From the NCBI GenBank assembly GCA_963766375.1, contig CAVXZG010000005.1, positions 1 to 61,506 of the forward strand: DNA of 61,506 bases. Direction: 5' to 3'. This document shows, in pieces, positions 20,660 to 27,947 of the stretch; position 1 is the first letter of the stretch, and each line of letters opens with the position of its first letter. Position numbers and translations under genes: made by a program. Origin of the DNA: AC-32 sp963766375. Lineage in GTDB: Bacteria; Actinomycetota; Thermoleophilia; Gaiellales; Gaiellaceae. Under the pieces are notes generated by a model, which had not been told where the DNA came from, ran no database searches, and saw nothing but the letters and a program-made list of their open reading frames with translations.

Positions 20660-21101
20660 CCGAACGCTGCCGCCGCGGACCACTGCCAGTCCCGCGCTTG
20701 GCTCGCGCAGAGCCCTGCCCGCACCGGGTTGTCGAGGACGTACGCGACTGCGGCCTCGAGATGCCGCTCGTCGCGGAGCACGAATGACGAGAACCGCTCC
20801 TCGAAGAGGTGGCCTCGCCGGCCGTGGCGGTAGTTGAAGCGGCGGGCGTAGATCCCCGTTAAGGCGCCTCATGCCGTCTGAGAGCTGCGTCCTGTGAGGC
20901 CTCGAGGACGAGGTGGTAGTGCGTGCCCATCAGGCAGTGCGCGTGGCAGCGCCAGTCGAAGAGTGCGACGGTCGAGCGCAGGAGCTGAAGGAAGTCGAGG
21001 CGGTCGAGGTCGTCGACGAAGAGATCGACGCCGCCGAAGTTCGCGCGAGCAGTCGCATGGAAGAATCCGTCGTCGAGCTGGTACGTGGAAGCCGTCGGCA
21101 T
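20656..21101 (-). pseudogene. REP-associated (Y1) tyrosine transposase, frame broken twice
   Basis: Read in three frames, the gene gives a complete RAYT/Y1-type transposase of about 148 residues. The parts are MPTASTYQLDDGFFHATARANFGGVDLF, then HCLMGTHYHLVLE with the HUH motif HYH, then MRRLNG, and finally ARRFNYRHGRRGHLFEERF and YVLDNPVRAGL. Breaks lie near 20856 and 20888. Since intact genes in this window also carry single-base errors, I cannot tell real decay from sequence error. Its stop codon shares CTAG with the convergent acyl-CoA dehydrogenase. Short GTGACTGTCAC repeats lie just upstream. Confidence 0.72.
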
Positions 21102-21177
21102 CCGCTCGACCGTAGCCGCGCACCGCCACCGCACAGCTGAAACCGGACGCCATTCGCTCGCGGTTCAGCGCACTCCC

Positions 21178-21213
21178 AGTGACAGTCCCTGTGACTGTCA
21201 CTGTGACTGTCAC
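21178..21213. repeat. Short inverted and tandem repeats upstream of the transposase
   Basis: AGTGACAGT (21178-21186) is matched by ACTGTCACT (21194-21202), a 9-base inverted repeat. GTGACTGTCAC occurs at 21191-21201 and again at 21203-21213, a 12-base tandem. The cluster sits between the transposase start and the cupin stop. It may be a REP-like element recognised by the transposase or a regulator site. Confidence 0.5.
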
Positions 21214-21219
21214 CGGTCG

Positions 21220-21681
21220 CTACTCGCCGTCCCAGTAGTCGACTGCGGACTCTCGCCGCACGATCAGCGAGTCGTCGCTCCCGGCGATCCAGATGCCGAG
21301 CTTGTCGCTGTCGGGATACACCGCCACGGCCGGCGATTGCTTCGTCGAGAAGAAGACGATCCGCACCGGCTCCGCTGTCCCGTTCCGCACCTGGTGAGCG
21401 CCGTCCGGCCCCTCGGGGAAACAGACCACGTCGCCCGCCTCGAGCTCCTGCTCGCCCTCGGGCGTCCGCAGCGTCGGACGCCCGGCGACCACGAGCAGCC
21501 ACTCCTCGGTCCCGTACTCGTAGTGGTACGGAAAGCTCTTCTGGCCCGGCGGCAGCTCGTAGACCGTTGCACCGAGCATCGTCGCCCCCAACACCGGCCC
21601 GATCATCTGTGCTCGCCAGCGATATCCCTCCCGCTCCTGCTCGCGCTCCCACTCGTCCCCGTACAGGTTGAAGCGCTTCAC
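21220..21681 (-). CDS. Cupin domain protein
   Basis: This 153-residue protein is a single small beta-barrel cupin. The first cupin motif is visible in PYHYEYGTEEWLLVVAG and the second in GDVVCFPEGPDGAHQVRNG, with His and Glu residues that could hold a metal ion; one usual His is replaced by Tyr/Glu. The GTG at 21681 overlaps the stop of the upstream MFS gene as GTGA, so it is probably the third gene of a tetR-MFS-cupin operon. A metal-dependent sugar isomerase or epimerase, or a binding role, is possible but not shown. Confidence 0.78.
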   Translation of the reverse strand: MKRFNLYGDEWEREQEREGYRWRAQMIGPVLGATMLGATVYELPPGQKSFPYHYEYGTEEWLLVVAGRPTLRTPEGEQELEAGDVVCFPEGPDGAHQVRNGTAEPVRIVFFSTKQSPAVAVYPDSDKLGIWIAGSDDSLIVRRESAVDYWDGE

Positions 21682-22958
21682 ACCACCGGCACCTCCACGT
21701 CCACGTTCGTCTTCGGCTCGATCTCCATCAGCCGCACGAGCAGCGGGATCGCGCCGAGGATCGCCAGACCGCAGATCGGCCAGAGCACCTGGTACCCGTC
21801 CGTCGCCGGAAAGTACGGCCCCGCAAGGTCGATCGCCAGCCCCGCGACCGGCGCGCCGACGAGCAGCCCGATCCCCTTCGTTGTGGTGGCCAGCCCTGAG
21901 GCCGCGCCGCGGTGCTCGACCGGCACGATCTTGTAGAGCAGCCCCCAGGCGAGCGTCATCACGGTGCCGCCGGCGATCGAGACGCCGACGATCAGCCCGA
22001 AGTACCAGTCGTGCCACTGCTCCGCGAATCCGGCGGCCACACAGCCGCCGCCGTAGATGAACGACGCGAAGAAGATCACGCGCGCCAGCCCGAAGCGGTC
22101 GCCAAGGCGCCCGGCGAAGATCGCGGCGATCACGTAGCCGACCGCAACCGACCCGAGAACCGCCGAGGACAGCACCTTCGACTGGTGCAGCCCGTCGATC
22201 ACGTAGAGCACCACGAACGTCCTCGCGGCCGCGAACGCCCCCTCCCAGGCCGAGTTCGCGAGCAGGAAGCGCCGCACGTCGCCGTCCTCCCAGAAGATGT
22301 GCCAGCTCCGCTGGATGTACGCCCAGAAGCCCTGGAAGACGCGCCCGTGGCCGCCGTCCTCCCGCACCAACAGGATCGCCAGCCCGCAGGCGGCCGTCGT
22401 CAGGATCGAGGCGAGGATGAACGGCGAGGGCCGCCAGAGCTTGAACAAGAGGCCGCCGCCGACGAGCGCGGTCCCGAGCGCGATCCCTCGAAGGATGTGC
22501 TGGATTCCTTGCGAGCGGCCGAACACCTCCGGCGGGAGCACGTCCGGGTAGAGGCCACGGTACGGCGTCTCGTAGAGGTAGTACGCGAAGAAGAACGACA
22601 TCACGATCACGACCGTCGTCCAGAGGTTCGGCATGAACGGCATCAGCAGCAGGCAGAACCCCATCGGGAAGAGCGCGACGAGCATGAAGGGGCGCCTTCG
22701 ACCGAGCGGGGTGTGGAACGAGTCGCTCCAGGGACCGATGATGGGAGAGATCGTGAGCGCGAAGATGCCCTCGGCGCCCAGGATCACCCCGATCAGGCCG
22801 CCGGAGTCCGTGAACCGGTGCAGCAGCGGCGGCAGGTAGGCCGCGGTGGTGGTGATCGAGAATGCGAGCCCGAACGCGCCGAGCCCGAGCTTCCAGAGCA
22901 GCCGCCGCTGGACCGGGGGCACGGTGGCCAGGGCCTGCGACGCGGGTGTCGTCTCCAC
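21678..22958 (-). CDS. MFS transporter, sugar-transporter (GPH/SLC45-like)
   Basis: A 426-residue integral membrane protein with 12 predicted helices. The early FSITTTAAYLPPLLHRF, the loop PWSDSFHTPLGRRRPFM, and YYLYETPYRGLYPDVLPPEVFGRSQGI resemble sucrose/proton symporters of the GPH/SLC45 type more than drug exporters. The GTG at 22958 follows the tetR stop directly (TAG-GTG). It is the middle gene of a tetR-MFS-cupin operon, so its expression is probably controlled by the adjacent TetR protein. Substrate inferred only from family resemblance. Confidence 0.82.
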   Translation of the reverse strand: METTPASQALATVPPVQRRLLWKLGLGAFGLAFSITTTAAYLPPLLHRFTDSGGLIGVILGAEGIFALTISPIIGPWSDSFHTPLGRRRPFMLVALFPMGFCLLLMPFMPNLWTTVVIVMSFFFAYYLYETPYRGLYPDVLPPEVFGRSQGIQHILRGIALGTALVGGGLLFKLWRPSPFILASILTTAACGLAILLVREDGGHGRVFQGFWAYIQRSWHIFWEDGDVRRFLLANSAWEGAFAAARTFVVLYVIDGLHQSKVLSSAVLGSVAVGYVIAAIFAGRLGDRFGLARVIFFASFIYGGGCVAAGFAEQWHDWYFGLIVGVSIAGGTVMTLAWGLLYKIVPVEHRGAASGLATTTKGIGLLVGAPVAGLAIDLAGPYFPATDGYQVLWPICGLAILGAIPLLVRLMEIEPKTNVDVEVPVV

Positions 22959-23576
22959 CTAGGCTCGAGTCGTCGCGAGGTCGGGGGCGAGCCCGCCGCT
23001 GACGATCTCGACCAGCGTGTGCTCTGCGCGGGCGACGTCCTCCTCCGAGTCCGGCAGCCGCCCGAGCACCCAGCCGGTCAGCAGCTCCTCGACGGCGCCG
23101 TAGAAGATGTAGCTCGCCAGCCGCGCGTCGAGATCGCTGCGGATCGTGCCGTCCGCCTGGCCCCGCTCCACGATCTCCTGGATCGCCGCGAACGACGCCG
23201 CGATCTCGTCCATCTCGCCGGGCAGGTACTGGCTCCGGGTCACCTCGAGCACGAGCACGCGCACGAGGTCCGGGTCGCGTCGCCAGGAGCGCAGCAAGAT
23301 CTCGGCCACCTTCCGCAGCTGCTCCCTCGGCGGGTCGCCCGCCTGCTCGACGCTCTTGATCGTCTCGATCAGCGCGCGCCAGGTCTCGCGGAAGACGCTG
23401 CGAAGAACGTCCTCCTTCGACTCGAAGTAGTGGTAGAGCAGCCCGTAGGCGACGCCTGCTTCCTCGGCGATGTCGCCGACCCGGCTGGAGTGGTAGCCCT
23501 TGCGCGCGAAGACCCTCACCGCTGCATCGAGGAGCAGTCGGCGCTTCTCTCCCTGCGCGTTCGACCGGTCAGGCAA
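22959..23576 (-). CDS. TetR-family transcriptional regulator
   Basis: This 205-residue protein has the N-terminal TetR helix-turn-helix: LLLDAAVRVFARKGYHSSRVGDIAEEAGVAYGLLYHYFESKEDVL. The C-terminal ligand domain resembles FadR-type fatty-acyl-CoA-responsive regulators, but this is weak evidence. The TTG at 23576 is supported by TAGACT eight bases upstream. It leads an operon with the MFS and cupin genes. It is a candidate to bind the 16-base palindrome at 18403 and perhaps the repeats at 21178, but another unlinked TetR protein could do so. Confidence 0.88.
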   Translation of the reverse strand: MPDRSNAQGEKRRLLLDAAVRVFARKGYHSSRVGDIAEEAGVAYGLLYHYFESKEDVLRSVFRETWRALIETIKSVEQAGDPPREQLRKVAEILLRSWRRDPDLVRVLVLEVTRSQYLPGEMDEIAASFAAIQEIVERGQADGTIRSDLDARLASYIFYGAVEELLTGWVLGRLPDSEEDVARAEHTLVEIVSGGLAPDLATTRA

Positions 23577-23584
23577 CCCGGCGG

Positions 23585-23590
23585 AGTCTA
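23585..23590 (-). promoter_or_regulatory. -10 box of the tetR operon
   Basis: Minus-strand TAGACT lies eight bases before the TTG start of the TetR gene, consistent with a leaderless operon transcript. Confidence 0.45.
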
Positions 23591-23600
23591 GTGGAACCGC

Positions 23601-24287
23601 TTAGCTGAGCCGAATCCCGAGCGCCGCCGGGAGCGCGAAGAGATCCGGCAGGCGGTTCTCGACCTCGGGGTGGCGGTCTTCCCGATCGAGCAGGAAGGCC
23701 CTCTGGATCCCCGCGGCGCGGGCACCCTCGATGTCGTCCTCGAGCGAATCGCCCACCATCGCGGCGTCCTCCGGTTCCACCTCCAGCCGCTCCAAGACCG
23801 CCCGGAAAATCGTCGGATGAGGCTTCGTGCGCCCGAAGGCGCCCGAGCCGAGCGCGGCGTCGACGTCGAGCTTGTGGTGCGCGATGAACTTCTCGAGGTT
23901 CCGTCCGGTGTTCGAGACGAGACCGAGCTTCAGGCCCTGAGCACGCAGCTCGGCCAGCACCGGCAGCGCGTCCTCGAAGAGCTCGAAGTGCTCGGCATGC
24001 TCCCAGGCGCGCGTCATCTCGACTGCGCAGTCGTACGCCGAGTCGGCGTCGCCGCCCATGCCGCGGATGATCCGCTCGGTGAAGGCGACCCAGATCTCCT
24101 CGTCGTGCTCGAGCTCCGGATGGCGCTTGATCCCCTCGACCGCCTGCTCGCGTGCCTGCGGGTAGCTAGACGGGTCGAGCTCGAGGCCGAAACGCGCGCC
24201 GAGCCGTTGGTAGCCCTCCGGGCCAAGCTCCGGCCCGGGGCGGGCGATCGTGAAGTCGACGTCGAAGAGAACCGCGCGGAGCGTCAC
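23601..24287 (-). CDS. HAD-superfamily hydrolase
   Basis: A 228-residue HAD phosphatase. The nucleophile motif reads LFDVDFT (DxD), motif II is LVSNTGRN, the lysine lies in GRTKPHPTIF, and the final acidic motif is VGDSLEDDIEGARAAG. A helical cap domain lies between. It may act on a phosphorylated sugar or nucleotide; the substrate cannot be told. It overlaps the nitrilase-family gene by four bases (ATGA at its start) and is downstream of it in the same operon. Confidence 0.85.
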   Translation of the reverse strand: MTLRAVLFDVDFTIARPGPELGPEGYQRLGARFGLELDPSSYPQAREQAVEGIKRHPELEHDEEIWVAFTERIIRGMGGDADSAYDCAVEMTRAWEHAEHFELFEDALPVLAELRAQGLKLGLVSNTGRNLEKFIAHHKLDVDAALGSGAFGRTKPHPTIFRAVLERLEVEPEDAAMVGDSLEDDIEGARAAGIQRAFLLDREDRHPEVENRLPDLFALPAALGIRLS

Positions 24288-25120
24288 GCGGGCGCGGGCC
24301 AGCGGTAGGCGTCCGCCTGCCGGTTCTTGAGCGAAGGCAGCGTGTCGCGCACCGAGCGCAGCCGGGCCCGGTCGAGCTCGGCGGAGATCACCGTCTCCTC
24401 ATCCGGCGCCTGCGCCAGCACGATCCCCCACGGGTCGACGATCAGCGACCGCCCGTACGCCGGCTTGCCCGGCAGCGTCTCGCCGACCTGCGCCGGGGCG
24501 GCCACGTAGTACTGGTTCTCGATCGCACGCGCGCGCAGGAGGACGTGCCAGTGGTCCTTCCCGGTCGGCGTCGTGAAGTGCGCGGGAACAGTCACGAGCT
24601 CCGCGCCCTCCAGCGCGAGGATTCGGTAGAGCTCCGGGAAGCGGACGTCATAACAGACCGTCAGCCCGATCGGCCAGCCTTCGCCCCGCACGACGACCGG
24701 TTCCTCGCCCGGCTCCTCCGCCTCGGACTCGCGGTAGACGTGGCCGCCGACTTCGACGTCGAAGAGGTGGATCTTGCGATAGAGGCCGAGCAGCTCCCCG
24801 TCGGGGCCGAAGGCGAGGCTCGTGTTCGAGAGCTTCTCGCGACCCTCGCGCTTCTCGGAGATCGATCCGCCCACGAGCGTGATCCCGTGCCGCTTCGCCC
24901 ACTCGGCCATCGCCGCGACCGACTCGCCGCCCTCGAGCGGCTCGGCTGCGGCGTGCAGCACTTCCGGGCTCCCGATCGCGTTCCACTTCTCGGGCAGCGC
25001 GACCACGTCGGCGCCGGTGGCCGCGGCCCGCGCGACCAGCCGCTCGGCCTTCTCGAGATTCGCCGCCTTGTCCGGCCCGCTAGTGAGCTGGACGCAGGCG
25101 ACGCGAAGCAGGTCGGACAC
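24284..25120 (-). CDS. Carbon-nitrogen hydrolase (nitrilase superfamily)
   Basis: This 278-residue enzyme has the Glu-Lys-Cys triad of the superfamily: LPEKWN, YRKIHLFDV and LTVCYDVRFPELYR. The layout and ending (PAYGRSLIVDPWGIVLAQ) match the Nit1/Nit2-type omega-amidase or deaminated-glutathione amidase group, so a damage-repair role is plausible. The GTG at 25120 lies six bases after a TATCCT -10 box. It heads a two-gene operon with the HAD hydrolase. Confidence 0.9.
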   Translation of the reverse strand: MSDLLRVACVQLTSGPDKAANLEKAERLVARAAATGADVVALPEKWNAIGSPEVLHAAAEPLEGGESVAAMAEWAKRHGITLVGGSISEKREGREKLSNTSLAFGPDGELLGLYRKIHLFDVEVGGHVYRESEAEEPGEEPVVVRGEGWPIGLTVCYDVRFPELYRILALEGAELVTVPAHFTTPTGKDHWHVLLRARAIENQYYVAAPAQVGETLPGKPAYGRSLIVDPWGIVLAQAPDEETVISAELDRARLRSVRDTLPSLKNRQADAYRWPAPA

Positions 25121-25126
25121 GCGAGC

Positions 25127-25136
25127 AGGATAGCTT
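25127..25136. promoter_or_regulatory. Interlocking -10 boxes, nitrilase and MFS genes
   Basis: Minus-strand TATCCT (25132-25127) lies six bases before the GTG at 25120. Plus-strand TAGCTT (25131-25136) lies seven bases before the ATG at 25144. They share the TA step at 25131-25132. Only 23 bases separate the two start codons. Confidence 0.55.
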
Positions 25137-25143
25137 TCGACCC

Positions 25144-26376
25144 ATGGAGGCGATCACCGCCGCGTCTTCCCGCGCCCGCTTCCTGCAGGCGTTCCAGAGC
25201 CGTGACTTCCGGCTGCTCTGGAGCGGGCAGGCGGTGTCGCTGCTCGGCGACACGGCGTTTGTGGTCGCCCTCGGCTGGCGCACATTCACGCTCACCGGCT
25301 CGGCTCGCTCGCTGGGAATCGTGCTCACCCTCCAGGGCATCGGCCTGCTCTCGACGGTGCTCCTCGGCGGCGCGCTCGCGGACCGATACGACCGACGCAC
25401 GCTGATGCTCGTCTCCGACGTTGCACGGTTCGGGGTGATCGGCGCGCTCGCAGTCGTCGACGCGACAGGGCACCTCAGCATCGGCCTTCTCGCCGGGCTG
25501 GCGTTCGCGGAAGGCCTGGCGACCGGGTTCTTCACGCCCGCGCTCGGCGGCCTCGTGCCGCTCATCGTCGACCGGCCCGGACTGGGCTCGGCGAACGCGC
25601 TGATCGGGATGGCGCGGCAGGCGAGCCTCCTGATCGGGCCGACGTTCGCCGCGCTGATGTACGGCCTCGCGGGCTCGACCGTCGTCTTCGGCTTCAACGC
25701 CTGCTCGTACCTGATCTCGTTCGCATTCGTGTTCGCGACGAGGCCGCGTGTCGCCGAACGAGCCGAATCCGTGGGCACGCTGCGCGAGATCTGGACCGGG
25801 ATCCGCTACGTCGGAGGGATCCCGTGGCTCTGGGTGACGATCACGCTCTTCGCTTTCGTGCTCATGTTCCAGTGGGCGCCGATCCAGGTGCTGACACCGA
25901 AGCTCGTCCGCGACCACTTCCTCCTCGGAGTGGGCGCCTACGGCGTGATCTTCTCGATGCTCGGCGCGGGAATGATCGTCGGTGCGATCACCTTCGCCCA
26001 GACGAACCCGAGGCGCCGGCGCGGACTGATCTCGTACCTGATCTGGATGGTGAACAGCCTCCTCGTCGTCGTCTTCGCGCTCTCGCCCTGGTACTGGCTC
26101 GCTCTTGTCGCGTCCTTCTTCCGCGGCATCTGCATCGGCTACGGAGTCGCGGTCTGGGAGACGATGCTGATGGAGCTCGTGCCCCAGCACATGCTCTCGC
26201 GCGTGGTCAGCCTCGACTGGTTCGGAGCCTTCGGGTTGACACCGTTCGGCCTGCTCGCCGCGGGCGCGGTTTCCCACTACTTCTCGGCCGGGGCGATCAT
26301 CGCCGGTGGGGCCGTGATCTCGATGTGCCTCGTCGGCGCCGGGCTGCTGTCGCGCCAGATCCGGGAGATCGACTAG
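25144..26376 (+). CDS. MFS transporter, exporter-like
   Basis: A 410-residue membrane protein with 12 predicted helices. The start FLQAFQSRDFRLLWSGQAVSLLGD and the cytoplasmic loop LADRYDRRTLMLVSD are typical of the MFS_3/EntS group, which exports siderophores or drugs. The ATG at 25144 is seven bases after a -10 box, so the mRNA is probably leaderless. Its stop overlaps a possible downstream start as TAGTG at 26374-26378. The substrate is unknown. Confidence 0.85.
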   Translation: MEAITAASSRARFLQAFQSRDFRLLWSGQAVSLLGDTAFVVALGWRTFTLTGSARSLGIVLTLQGIGLLSTVLLGGALADRYDRRTLMLVSDVARFGVIGALAVVDATGHLSIGLLAGLAFAEGLATGFFTPALGGLVPLIVDRPGLGSANALIGMARQASLLIGPTFAALMYGLAGSTVVFGFNACSYLISFAFVFATRPRVAERAESVGTLREIWTGIRYVGGIPWLWVTITLFAFVLMFQWAPIQVLTPKLVRDHFLLGVGAYGVIFSMLGAGMIVGAITFAQTNPRRRRGLISYLIWMVNSLLVVVFALSPWYWLALVASFFRGICIGYGVAVWETMLMELVPQHMLSRVVSLDWFGAFGLTPFGLLAAGAVSHYFSAGAIIAGGAVISMCLVGAGLLSRQIREID

Positions 26377-26600
26377 TGGAGCACTGGGGAGCACTGGTTT
26401 CAGGAGCCGTCGCCTGGGACCTCCGGACGAGGGAATGTGAAGATGAACTCGTGAGCCCGGTCTACTGGAAGCCGAAGTACGGAACGAGAAGCTCGCGCCA
26501 CCGAGCCTGGGTGAAGCAGGAAGAAAAGCGGGAAGCGGCCATGAAAAGGCGTAGGCAGCCTCCTCTTCGCGAACGCCTACGCAAGCTCTTCAGACGCTAA
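26376..26600 (+). CDS. Small basic hypothetical protein
   Basis: An open frame of 74 residues from the GTG at 26376, which overlaps the MFS stop by one base. The C-terminal half is strongly basic (EEKREAAMKRRRQPPLRERL). A shorter start at the GTG at 26451 (VSPVYWKPKYGTR) would give 49 residues and is perhaps more likely, since the first part resembles ordinary readthrough. I do not recognise the family. It ends 12 bases before tRNA-Pro. Confidence 0.4.
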   Translation: MEHWGALVSGAVAWDLRTRECEDELVSPVYWKPKYGTRSSRHRAWVKQEEKREAAMKRRRQPPLRERLRKLFRR

Positions 26601-26612
26601 CCTGTCTCCGCT

Positions 26613-26686
26613 CGGGGTGTGGCGCAGCCTGGTAGCGCGCTCCGTTCGGGTCGGAGAGGTCCCCAGTTCAAATCTGGGCACCCCGA
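26613..26686 (+). tRNA. tRNA-Pro(CGG)
   Basis: The 74-base cloverleaf has acceptor arms CGGGGTG and CACCCCG with discriminator A, a D arm GCGC-AGCCTGGTA-GCGC, an anticodon stem CTCCG/CGGAG with loop TTCGGGT (anticodon CGG at 26647-26649), and a T arm CCCAG-TTCAAAT-CTGGG. No CCA is encoded. Its 3' end overlaps the stop codon of the hydrolase gene on the other strand, and a strong hairpin follows. Confidence 0.96.
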
Positions 26687-27569
26687 TGAGGTCGCGGGGG
26701 AACCGCTGGTTCCCCCGCGAGAAACTCATCGATCGCATCGGCGCAGGCGTCAGGCCGCTCGCCGATCAGCAGGTGGCCGCAATCCGCGATCACCCGTAGC
26801 CGCCCGCGCAACCTGCGCGCGTAGTCGAACGCATCGCCGATCGGCAACTGGTTGTCGCGAGCGCCCCAGAGCACGAGGGACGGGCAGCGCACGCGGTCGA
26901 GGTCGGGCCGCGGATCGTCCCGCATCAGCGCCTTGGCCGCGCTGAACGTGTCGGTGTGGCGTGCCGGCCCGGAGAGGAAGGCCTCGACCACGTCGGCCGG
27001 AAGCGCCTGCGGGTCGGCCGCGCCCCAGCGCCCGAAGACGAGGCTCTTGAGTACCGGCGAACGGGCGACCAACCGCCGATGCGGCGCGATCCGCCGGCCG
27101 GGCTTCAGGATCCCGGTGATCGTGAGCGCGTAGCGCGCGCTGCGGGTCCCGGACGAGATCCCGGCCGCGGCGGCGAGGACGAGGCGGCTGACGCCGTCCG
27201 GCCGGCGGATCGCCAGCCGCAGCGCGATCGCGCCGCCGAGCGAGTGCCCGACGACCGCAGCGGGGAAAAGGCCCTCGCGCTCGGCGACTTCTGCGAGCGA
27301 GTCGGCGTACGCGTTCAGGTTCGGCGCTGCCGGCAGCGCCTCGGAGCCACCGTGCCCGGGCAACTCGGGAACGAGCAGGCGCCGCCCACGGCAACAGCAA
27401 CGGCGCCAGGGCCAGCCAGTTCGACGGCGGCCCCGCCGAGCCCGTGCACGAGCACGAGCGGCTCGCCCTCCCCGCAGACCAGGTAGCGAAGCCTCGAGCC
27501 GCGCACCTCGGCGAAGCGTTCCTCGAATCCGGGCAGCTCGACTGAGGCGTTGCTTGCAATGCCGACCAT
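26668..27569 (-). CDS. Alpha/beta hydrolase, frame broken near 27390 and 27425
   Basis: About 300 residues when read through two breaks. The first part has VRGSRLRYLVCGEGEPLVLVHGLGG, with the oxyanion HG motif. The middle frame gives NWLALAPLLLP, and the last frame gives GRRLLVPELPGHGGSE, the nucleophile elbow VVGHSLGGAIALRL, the acid region LVLWGARDNQLPI, and the catalytic His in VIADCGHLLIGERPD. The stop at 26668 lies within tRNA-Pro on the opposite strand, and the last codons pass through a 12-base-pair hairpin. The ATG at 27569 is the best start for the conserved N-terminal strand. Confidence 0.82.
26685..26730. terminator. Long hairpin after tRNA-Pro
   Basis: CGCGGGGGAACC (26693-26704) and GGTTCCCCCGCG (26708-26719) are perfect 12-base arms with a GCT loop; GATGAG and CTCATC extend the pairing outward. 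It starts at the tRNA 3' end and likely terminates or processes the tRNA transcript. No T-run follows. It also lies over codons near the 3' end of the opposite hydrolase gene. Confidence 0.55.
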
Positions 27570-27643
27570 GAGAGCACGCGGCGGCTTCGCCGACGCGTGC
27601 GTTTTCTTTGCGTCCGTCACCAAGGCCGATTATTCTTCGAGCG

Positions 27644-27740
27644 ATGAACAGTTTGGGGAGGCAGGACCCCTGATTCCTGCGCGACACCTACGAGGAGCAC
27701 TCGGCTAGCCCGCAAGCGCAGTAGCGCAGGCGGGCTTTTT
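27644..27740 (+). ncRNA. Candidate small RNA or attenuator leader
   Basis: This 97-base stretch lies before the HTH-like gene. It starts with a nine-codon frame (MNSLGRQDP, stop at 27671-27673), then a short stem (GCAGGA and TCCTGC), and ends in an intrinsic terminator. I found no match to a riboswitch or RNA family I know. It could be a leader-peptide attenuator for the next gene or a free small RNA. Confidence 0.35.
27707..27740 (+). terminator. Intrinsic terminator
   Basis: AGCCCGC (27707-27713) pairs with GCGGGCT (27730-27736), with an inner GCGC/GCGC stem and AGTA loop, followed by TTTTT (27736-27740). It is the clearest rho-independent terminator in the window and sits 34 bases before the ATG of the HTH-like gene. 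Confidence 0.8.
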
Positions 27741-27773
27741 CATGCCGTCTCAAGGAAAGGAGCAAACAGCGAG

Positions 27774-27944
27774 ATGCCAAACCACCTGACGCCGGAAGAG
27801 CTGTCCAAGGAGCTCGGGATCGAGCGGCTGGAAGTGATCCGCCTCTGTCTCGAGGAGGGGGTCCCGATCTACCAGGGCAAGATCGACAAGACGCTCTTCC
27901 AGGCGCAGCTCGAAGCGGTCGGCGCCACCCCCCAACCGCACTAA
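27774..27944 (+). CDS. Small HTH-like protein (56 residues)
   Basis: The product begins MPNHLTPEELSKELGIERLEV and continues with IRLCLEEGVPIYQGKIDKTLF. The LTPEELSKELGIERLEVIRL part looks like a helix-turn-helix of the excisionase/MerR-like small class, so DNA binding is plausible. The ATG at 27774 has AAAGGAG about 12 bases upstream. A strong terminator and candidate leader lie just before it, which suggests conditional expression. Three bases separate its stop from the convergent Ku gene stop. The function is not known. Confidence 0.7.
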   Translation: MPNHLTPEELSKELGIERLEVIRLCLEEGVPIYQGKIDKTLFQAQLEAVGATPQPH

Positions 27945-27947
27945 AAA

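Noticed and set aside
26613..26686. tRNA-Pro as an integration site (attB) with nearby acquired genes
   Set aside because: No integrase, no second copy of the tRNA 3' end, and no composition shift on either side.
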